Assembly (NCBI GenBank): GCA_014529385.2
Contig: CM043946.1
Span: 22,704,077-22,768,076 of the forward strand
Length of the DNA stretch: 64,000 nucleotides
Source: Adiantum capillus-veneris
Lineage: Eukaryota > Streptophyta > Polypodiopsida > Polypodiales > Pteridaceae
Direction of reading: 5' to 3'
Of this stretch, positions 53,510 to 64,000 are shown one piece after another. Position numbers and translations under genes: made by a program. The notes beneath the pieces were generated by a model. The model saw only the letters and a program-made list of their open reading frames with translations. It made no database searches and had not been told where the DNA came from. Every line of letters starts with the position of its first letter. The first letter of the stretch is position 1.

Positions 53510-53738
53510 TGTTACCATGTATATGGTATTGATTGTGTACAAACACGCTTAGGACCACCGTGGGACTTTTCTCCCTCACTAGGAGGTTTCCCCTCTCCCG
53601 TGATTTGCATATATCCCATCATTATAGGGATATCTTATCTTGTATTCACACACTTAGTAATACACTTTCTAATGTGTGCCTTGACTTTATTCTATATCTC
53701 CAATCTATTTGTGCATTCCTACAATACTAACTATAATA
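53510..53738 (+). repeat. Copia 5' LTR (R-associated)
   Basis: TGTTACCATGTATATGG to about ACTATAATA, about 229 bp. It is related to the E2 LTR (same start, same CACACACTTAGTAATACAC-type segment, same end style). A decayed primer site follows. Truncated versions of this LTR occur at 35072 and 36988. Confidence 0.78.
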
Positions 53739-53740
53739 CT

Positions 53741-53752
53741 TGGTATTAGAGA
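53741..53752 (+). promoter_or_regulatory. Decayed primer-binding site
   Basis: TGGTATTAGAGA, two changes from the tRNA-iMet site TGGTATCAGAGC. The following bases (AGGTTTAGTCCTCC) resemble the E2 leader, so this is the 5' end of a copia element whose remainder is missing after about 53850. Confidence 0.75.
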
Positions 53753-53850
53753 AGGTTTAGTCCTCCAGGCATAGTCACCAGCTTTGCCAACACCACTGCT
53801 CATTGTTAGCAGCCTAGCTAACACTGAAAAAGCTAGAGACCCAATGAGAA

Positions 53851-55060
53851 TGTTTTTTTTTTTCATACACTCTGGACACTTATAACTATGAGCCGTTGTA
53901 ATTTATTGATACCCAAAGTAAGTACTTTATTGAAAATGTAATTATGAGTCTATTTCAACGGGGTTGTAAGCTTCCAGATTGTAACTCTTGATCCCTCAAT
54001 TCCTTATTTTTGACCTAAAACCTTATGTCAATGTATAAATGCCAACTTCTGTAGGGGTTTTTAATGTTTTTTGGATAATGAAGTTACGTTCGTTTACAAA
54101 TAACATTGTGTATTCTCCCTCTTCTATCTTTAAGCATGCATCTCTCTCACAGATGGTCTGTTTGAAGTGCCAATTGTTACATTGCATTTGTAGGTGAAAG
54201 CTCTACACGACATTGTAAGTTTCTCGCGAACGATGAGTTTTTTTTTTTTGTCACTAACCTCTTCTAAATCTTCTCATCACTCACATATTACCTATCAAAA
54301 TTGCATTTTATGCATATGTGAGGTAATATGGAATCATTGCTAAGCATTCGGGATTAAAAATGGTTAGGCCAAATCTTCCTTGCAGCTATTAATCGTGATT
54401 TTGTCAAGTGGTCAAAAGGGGGATCTGATTGTATGGGAATGTGATCTTAGGGTTATTTTTCAATCCTAAAATTTTTATCTTGTTTGGGCTTTGTTTGCTT
54501 AGTGAAATGATAAGATTTCCTTGTGGTGTCGTGACTAGTTCTCGCTGCTTGACATGCAATTGAGTGTTGTTCTGTATAAGTAGGGATGAATGTGTTTTTT
54601 GAGAGTCTGACAACCTCTCGTAGCCTCAGTGCACTAGTTGGTTGACTCTGTCCCATGGTGTGACATTCATGTCCATGGTTCTCACTATCACTACAATAAG
54701 ATAGTAGGCTTGGTAAATAGAGGACCAAAATTTTGGCATTGTTTTTGGGGACAAGGTGATCTAAACTAGAGAAAACCTTAGAGTTTCAGTAACACTGTCT
54801 AGAGACTTCCTCTATGTTTCCTAGAGTAAAAATATCAACTTTTAGAAATCGCAGGGTTGAGCTGTGTCTACTTCGGCTATGTAGAGGTGTCTTGGGAGTA
54901 CTCGTACTCGTAGAGAACCTTTGGCTTAGATTAGCTCATTTTGTAGTGGTTGATATCTTAGACTATGTTGAAGCCTAAGGATTGACACACTTTTCAAGCA
55001 AAAAAGCGAGAAAAACTAGTGTTATTGGACAATTTTCACTTATGTTCAACTGATATGATT
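53851..55060. other. Intergenic, no gene recognised
   Basis: AT-rich. A T-run at about 53847-53857 and another at 54238-54250. No credible ORF. Confidence 0.5.
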
Positions 55061-55070
55061 AGGAGTAGGG

Positions 55071-55238
55071 CTTAAGGGGGTCACTAGAGAATATGTAAGA
55101 TAGTACGTGAGTTCAATGTAAGGGTTAATTACGCTTTTTAGAGCTACAAAAAATATACATACAGAAGGGGGGTTTTATTTAAAATAGTAAAAATTTTGAT
55201 ACGTAAGGGATACTTTTATTACAAAAAGTGTTACATAA

Positions 55239-55269
<31 letters not shown>

Positions 55270-55356
55270 GAAACAAAAGAACCTATAGATAGGGGTGTTT
55301 CTAAATATTTCTTGAACGCATGTGATATAGAAGGTTTACATATAGTGATGTCTACT
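55071..55356. mobile_element. MITE, copy 2, with direct target duplication
   Basis: Flanked on both sides by TAGGAGTAGGG (55060-55070 and 55356-55366). Left end CTTAAGGGGGTCACTA; the right end read in reverse has AGACATCACTATATGTAA. Subterminal GTACGTGAGTTCAA and TTGAACGCATGTG mirror each other and match copy 1 at 17496. A poly-G run lies inside. Non-coding. Confidence 0.78.
55239..55267. repeat. Poly-G tract within the MITE
   Basis: About 28 consecutive G. Copy 1 of the MITE has only a short G run (AAGGGGTTTT) at the matching place. Confidence 0.92.
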
Positions 55357-55366
55357 AGGAGTAGGG

Positions 55367-59631
<4,265 letters not shown>

Positions 59632-60023
59632 TGTCCCACTAGGATTTGATTCCCTCCTAGTAGCTATTTAAAAAGAAATATAAGAAAAGTATAAAAAATA
59701 CATAGAATATATATATATTAGAGTTTACCCTAGATATAGGATCTAGCTAGGGTGTGAGATGATAATGAGATAGTAGAAATAAAGAATCAATGCTTTTTGC
59801 CCCAAGTTAAAGAGGCGGAGCTATTGAGCTTTTCCCATAGTATTTTCTGATGGTAAAGTAAGGATAGGTTACCTTTGAGAAAAATAATACGTTGAGATAG
59901 AAGGCTTATTATTATACTTAAATATGCATATGTACATTATAGAAAAGATAATTATGTATCTAAAAAGTTACAAGATAGATCTTGTAGCATGCGTTCCCAC
60001 TATGTACGTATCACAGCACGACA
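59632..60023 (-). repeat. 3' LTR of gypsy element D
   Basis: On the minus strand it starts TGTCGTGCTGTGATACG after the polypurine tract; the proposed end is CCTAGTGGGACA at 59632, giving TGTC/GACA ends and 392 bp. The end is inferred without a partner LTR. It contains an ATATATATAT element that may serve as TATA (near 59708). Confidence 0.6.
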
Positions 60024-60038
60024 TCCACCCCCTCTAAA
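60024..60038 (-). promoter_or_regulatory. Polypurine tract of gypsy element D
   Basis: TTTAGAGGGGGTGGA on the minus strand directly before TGTCGTG. All but one base match the polypurine tract of element B. Confidence 0.85.
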
Positions 60039-60081
60039 CCTGCACATCCTCCGGTATATGCCACATTATTTCTTTCTAAGA

Positions 60082-60722
60082 TCAGCCCTCTTGTACATCT
60101 TCCTTGCTTTGTTCTTCACTGGATGATTCCAAATCTTCATCTTCACTTTGATCTTTACCTGTGGTTTGCTCTTCTTCCTCATCAACATCTTCTAGATCAT
60201 TGTCTCCTCTTCTCTTAAACATTTTGATCATTTTTCCTGCAATGGGAATCTTTACTTCTGTACCATCTAGTTCAGACAAGCTGTAAGTAGCATTTTCTTG
60301 CACATGCTTTACAACATACGGTCCAAACCGTCTTTTTGAAAACTTACGCATGACTGTGTGCTGGTTATCAAGGCTACTACCCAGTCACCTTTGTCAATTG
60401 CTTTGCCCCTGAGTCGATGTTGCTTATCAAAGTATTCCTTGTTTTTCAACCTTGCATTTTTGAGTCGTTCTTTTGCAGCTTCAATGTCTCCAGGTCTTCT
60501 CTCTAGCTGCCTTATACGCAGTGCAAGGAGATCTTCCCTGTTAAGCCCCTCTTGCCAAGGTAGTACATTCCATGTGGGAATTGTATCTTCAATCGGCATC
60601 ACTGGATTTTGACCATACATTAGCTCCGCAGGCATGTAGCCAGTTACTGAGCTATGTGCTGTACGATCAGCCCATAAAGCATATGGTAACAGTTTTGGCC
60701 ACTCACCACTCTTCCTTCGCAA
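60082..60722 (-). pseudogene. Ty3-gypsy integrase C-terminal part and acidic tail
   Basis: The first stretch (60722 to about 60345) has W-P-K-L-L-P-Y-A-L-W-A-D-R and G-Y-M-P-A-E-L-M-Y-G, the post-core segment of gypsy integrases, then a helical, Arg/Lys-rich part and K-G-D-W-V. A frame change near 60345 leads to R-F-G-P-Y-V-V-K-H-V and a final very acidic tail (D-V-D-E-E-E-E then E-D-E-D-L-E-S-S-S-E-E), stop at 60082-60084. No chromodomain is visible. The acidic tail could contact chromatin proteins, but that is a guess. Confidence 0.82.
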
Positions 60723-60760
60723 GCCTTGTCCAAAGCTTTGATGATAGGAGGATGCCCTCT

Positions 60761-61496
60761 TTAACTCTTTCCATTGCCTTCAGGGTTGTAAGTTGTAGTA
60801 AGAGAAAGCTTGATTCCTAATCTAGAAAAGAACTCCCTTACTTCTTCGGCATCCAGTTCACCTCTATCTGCAGTGATTTTTCCCACACAACCATAACGGC
60901 AAATCACCTCATCAAGAAGGAATTTGCACACAGCTTCTGTGGTTTTAGCTCTTAATGCTCTTCCTTCAACCTGGTTAGTTATGTCCTCTCGTGCAAGAAC
61001 CAAGTATCTCATCTGCCAGAGTCCTAGAGGCATTGTGACTAGATCCACAACCCATTTATAGTGCATGGCTAGTGGATATGTAGGGTGCAATCCATCACGA
61101 TGTCGAACATTTGAATACACTTGACAAGTTACACATGTCTCTACAAACTGAGATACATCTTTATACATACCCTTCCACCAGTATTTTTCTTTCAACTTGG
61201 AGAAGGTTGCCCATACATCCCTGTGTCCAGCCCATAGACTCTCATGAAACTCTTGCATGAGCTTTACTTGAGTCTCTTTTTTTACATATAACCCTTTGTG
61301 GTGTAGCACCCTTTTGTTTAGGATGCTTCCACAAGTAACCATCCCTCAAAAAGTACCCATATGCTTTCCTGCGTATCCTCTTGAATTCTTGTTCAGACCA
61401 ATCATCCTTTTTTGTTAGAGTACTCAAGTAGCTTCCAATAAGAAGCCAATCACCTTCATAAAGCTCTTTCAAGAATGATTCAAGTAGATTAGTCAA
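60761..61496 (-). pseudogene. Ty3-gypsy integrase zinc domain and catalytic core
   Basis: The upstream linker (61496 to about 61300) is in one frame, and the zinc and core domains (about 61342-60761) in another. The zinc ligands are H and H in H-E-S-L-W-A-G-H and the two Cys of C-V-T-C-Q. The first catalytic Asp is in V-V-D-L-V-T-M-P, the second in T-A-D-R-G-E-L-D. After Y-N-P-E-G-N-G-K-S a TAA at 60761-60763 stands where the family has V-E-R or T-E-R, so the catalytic Glu is lost to a stop. The next residues (R-G-H-P-P-I-I-K-A-L-D-K-A-C) continue in frame before a further shift near 60722. Confidence 0.88.
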
Positions 61497-63517
61497 CAGA
61501 CATTGTTACCTTTGACATGAGAGATAGAATAGAACTTTGTGCCTACATCATCTCCCTCGTCAATCATTTGTGACTCATATTCATACCTTGCCCTTGATAG
61601 CATATCTGCCTTTGTATTGTCTTTACCTGCAATGTGCTTAAACTCAAGATTTAAGGACTTAATGTAGGCAATCCACCGCAACATAGCAATGTCTGGAGTT
61701 GAACAGCTTGTAATCATCCCAAGAAGTGGTAGACAATCTGTTTCTACAACCACACATGCACCAATTAGGTACTCTTTCCCACTTTTCAAGGCTGTAACCA
61801 TACCCCATAACTCTCTCTTTATCTGTGGATAGTTTCTTTGGAGAGCACTTAGCACCTTTGCTCCAAATCTTACCACATACCTGTGTCCTTCTTTGTCATC
61901 TTGCCCTATTTCCCATCCAATCCCTGTAGGACTGGTGTCTACTGTCACAATTACTTGCCTTTGACACTCATAGTCTACCTTTCTCAAAGTTGTTGCTGAC
62001 TGGAGCAACTCCTTTAGCTTTTTCATGGATTTTACATGTGCTTCTGTCCATTTAAACTTCTGATTCTTTCTAAGCAGTTGATAAAGAGGATCAGCTACAT
62101 GTGCATAATGTGGAATCCAAATAACATATAAGACACATGCTCCCAGAAACCTTCTAACCTCAGTGATGCTAGTGCACGTTTCTTTCATTCTTTGGATGGC
62201 ATCTACCTTTGTTGGACAAGGTTTCCTACCATATGGCCCGCACATGTGCCCCACAAAAAGCACTTCATTGACACCAAACATAGACTTTTTCCCTGACAAT
62301 GTAAGATTCACTTCTTCCAACCTAGACAAAATTTTATCACAATCATTTATGTGATTTACCACAAACGTGCGACATCCCTTGAGATCCAAAGCTTCATCTT
62401 TGTCACTTTCTTCACATCCTTTGATAGGCAAATCATCAATGAAAGGCATTGTGATTTGAGGAATAAAGTCACGTAAGACCTTATTCATCCCATTCATCAT
62501 ATGTGCAACCGAGTTGGTTGCTCCCTGTGGCAAGGTACACATCCTTACCAAACCCAAAGGTGTCCTCATGGTTGTCAAGTCTCTGCTTTCGATTGCAAGC
62601 TGAAATTGATCATACCCTGAGTAGAGATCCCCCATTGAGTACATTGCCCTCCCTGCAAATGCCTCTGCAAACTCATCCACAATTGGACCTGTACCTACAT
62701 TTCTAATTGTCACCTTGTTCACTGGTTGAATATCTTGGATGAAGTGTAGAGAACCATTCTTCTTTAGAACTGTGAACCACTTGTTTGAGTATGGAGCACA
62801 AGAAGGCTCCAAGATTCCCATTTTGATTTTCTCATTCAGTAGCTCTACTAACTTTGGCAAATGAGCCTTTGGAACCGGAATAGGCCGCAGATTCCAAGGC
62901 ACATGAGGTATTGTGAAAATTACCATAGGAGCTACAATAGAAGGGTCAACACATCCTATCTCATGTGGCTCAAATGCAAAAGCCTTACCATGCTTTGAAA
63001 GCATTTCTTTGAAGCACTTTGTCTCCTCCTGTGTTAGAAACTCCTTGCGACCAATCTGCAAGTCTTGGAAAGACTCCTTTGTGAAGGTATGCCCAAACTT
63101 TTTAGGATTCCTCAAACTTGGTTGTAAAGAAGCCTGCTCAATCTTTTCCCTGATGTTGGGTGGTAAGGGTGAAGCTACTGGTTTCACCTTCTTTGCTACA
63201 CTCTTGTATTTAGTTTCAACATGGACTTCTAGGCCAACTGTTTGGCTTTCTTTAAAGGCTTCTATTACCTGATACATTTCCATAGAGCAAACTTCCACAA
63301 CTTCATTTTCAAGATGCAAATTAGACCCCATTATAGCATCAAGCTCACCCATAGTATCCACAAAAGAAACTTGTTCACACAAACCCAAAACATTTTCAGT
63401 AGGCTCTAGCAACCCACTCTTTTTCATGCCTATTTGTACATTATGCACATATTGCTTCTCACATCTCTTCAAATCTTCAAGTTTTGTAAAACATACTGAT
63501 CCATTCTTTGTTACCAA
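61493..63517 (-). CDS. Ty3-gypsy reverse transcriptase and RNase H
   Basis: An intact frame of about 674 codons. The N-terminal 180 residues are a linker after protease. RT motifs in order: R-P-I-P-V-P-K, G-I-L-E-P-S-C-A-P-Y-S-N, S-M-G-D-L-Y-S-G-Y-D-Q-F, L-P-Q-G-A-T-N-S-V-A, the active site F-I-D-D (62432-62443), then L-S-G-K-K-S-M-F and F-V-G-H. RNase H has V-D-T-S-P-T-G-I-G-W, R-E-L-W-G-M and E-T-D-C-L-P-L, ending K-D-N-T-K-A-D-M-L-S-R. Catalytic residues look complete. It copies element RNA into cDNA. It overlaps the start of the integrase linker by four bases in another frame. Confidence 0.92.
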   Translation of the reverse strand: MVTKNGSVCFTKLEDLKRCEKQYVHNVQIGMKKSGLLEPTENVLGLCEQVSFVDTMGELDAIMGSNLHLENEVVEVCSMEMYQVIEAFKESQTVGLEVHVETKYKSVAKKVKPVASPLPPNIREKIEQASLQPSLRNPKKFGHTFTKESFQDLQIGRKEFLTQEETKCFKEMLSKHGKAFAFEPHEIGCVDPSIVAPMVIFTIPHVPWNLRPIPVPKAHLPKLVELLNEKIKMGILEPSCAPYSNKWFTVLKKNGSLHFIQDIQPVNKVTIRNVGTGPIVDEFAEAFAGRAMYSMGDLYSGYDQFQLAIESRDLTTMRTPLGLVRMCTLPQGATNSVAHMMNGMNKVLRDFIPQITMPFIDDLPIKGCEESDKDEALDLKGCRTFVVNHINDCDKILSRLEEVNLTLSGKKSMFGVNEVLFVGHMCGPYGRKPCPTKVDAIQRMKETCTSITEVRRFLGACVLYVIWIPHYAHVADPLYQLLRKNQKFKWTEAHVKSMKKLKELLQSATTLRKVDYECQRQVIVTVDTSPTGIGWEIGQDDKEGHRYVVRFGAKVLSALQRNYPQIKRELWGMVTALKSGKEYLIGACVVVETDCLPLLGMITSCSTPDIAMLRWIAYIKSLNLEFKHIAGKDNTKADMLSRARYEYESQMIDEGDDVGTKFYSISHVKGNNVC

Positions 63518-64000
63518 GGAGCTCGTTGAAAACGCTTCACCTATTTTTGGATCAGGCGAGACCCTTTTTCTTTCTGTACCACTGCAATCCCGCTTTACAA
63601 TGGTACTTGGCCAAAACCCATCATTTCTCTATGATCATGAAACTCTTTGCTCACCTTTGGTAGAGGATGTTCTCTGAGGTTGTCACGGTTTCTTTCATGG
63701 TTCACAAAAACTGTGAGAAATTGGACAGCTCGTTTACTATCTTTGCTACGTATCCTAGCATATGCTGAACCATCATCCATTACCTTTGTTTCCATTTAAA
63801 CTCCCACAATGTAGGGTTGTCCAAGGATGAGATGATATGAAGATGTATCCTGTACAAAGAAGTTTTGGTCAATCTTTACATCACCTATTGTTACCTTCAC
63901 ACCTCGACATGCTGCATACAATTCACCGGATGAATTGTTTGCCACTTTTACCATCCAGCCATGATCTGTGTCCATCGGCCATTTGCAGTTGTTGTAGAGA
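63518..64000 (-). pseudogene. Ty3-gypsy protease, C-terminal part, and linker
   Basis: From the window edge down to TAA at 63796-63798 the frame encodes the second half of a retropepsin: G-W-M-V-K-V, a V-T-I-G-D-V-K-I strand, F-F-V-Q-D and the closing L-I-L-G-Q-P motif (near 63814-63831). The active-site Asp is outside the window. A second open stretch (63795 to 63595, starting ATG right after the stop) and a short stop-containing stretch link to RT, so one or two breaks separate protease from RT in this copy. Confidence 0.78.

Larger units (their letters stand above)
59632..64000 (-). mobile_element. Ty3-gypsy retrotransposon D, 5' part outside window
   Basis: On the minus strand: protease end, RT, RNase H, integrase with zinc site, acidic C-terminus, polypurine tract, LTR. 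The order RT before integrase defines Ty3-gypsy. gag and the 5' LTR lie beyond 64000. It is only lightly damaged (RT frame of 674 codons intact) but the integrase is broken. The RT and RNase H style (G-A-T-N-S-V-A, F-I-D-D, W-I-P-H-Y-A) recalls, from memory, elements of fungi and early land plants more than the common seed-plant lineages, and no chromodomain is seen. Confidence 0.92.

Overview
This is repeat-dominated nuclear DNA of a land plant with a large genome. The evidence is Ty1-copia elements primed from initiator tRNA-Met, a coiled-coil ORF1 plus endonuclease/RT LINE, tRNA-derived SINEs, MITEs, a Ty3-gypsy element and many very long (CT)n, (TA)n and (CA)n tracts. No intact host gene, rRNA, tRNA or CRISPR array is visible. 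The gypsy element at the right end is unlike the usual seed-plant lineages, so a fern, lycophyte or gymnosperm is plausible, but the species cannot be fixed from sequence alone.
Layout. 1-3004: 3' two-thirds of a decayed Ty1-copia element with its 3' LTR. 3005-6178: intergenic DNA with poly-C, (GA)n and two SINE-like insertions. 6179-18924: LTR element A (no recognisable gene of its own), split by LTR element B (7466-14830), whose LTRs of about 2.36 kb flank one long acidic ORF that is neither gag nor pol; a MITE and a minisatellite lie in A's right part. 19190-33160: a LINE cut in two by Ty1-copia element E2 (19997-29914), which is itself cut by a minus-strand LTR element N (21866-27428). 33265-37140: microsatellite-rich DNA with a tandem duplication of repeat R and a large inverted repeat. 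38231-41610: a short non-autonomous copia element, C. 41920-42450: a Ty3-gypsy gag relic. 43176-46849: minus-strand retroelement debris with a 932-bp LTR, a polypurine tract and a long unfamiliar 436-residue ORF. 48780-50060: a LINE 3'-end fragment and four hairpin units. 50145-52930: two convergent gene remnants, one unknown (plus strand), the other with W-H-x-G-G-D and G-M-E-K-S-H-Y motifs (minus strand). 52953-53850: a third R copy with a copia 5' LTR and PBS. 55071-55356: a second MITE. 59632-64000: minus-strand Ty3-gypsy element D (protease, RT, RNase H, integrase, acidic tail, PPT, LTR).
How it fits together. Nesting and LTR divergence give a relative order: the LINE is oldest, E2 younger (LTRs roughly 93% identical by eye), N youngest (5 differences in 172 bp). 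Nearly every coding region carries stops, frameshifts or lost catalytic residues, so the region is mostly silent fossil DNA. The unfamiliar material is element B, whose PPT and LTR start match those of gypsy element D as if D's lineage mobilised it; the 436-residue ORF; and the minus-strand gene remnant at 51.4-52.9 kb.
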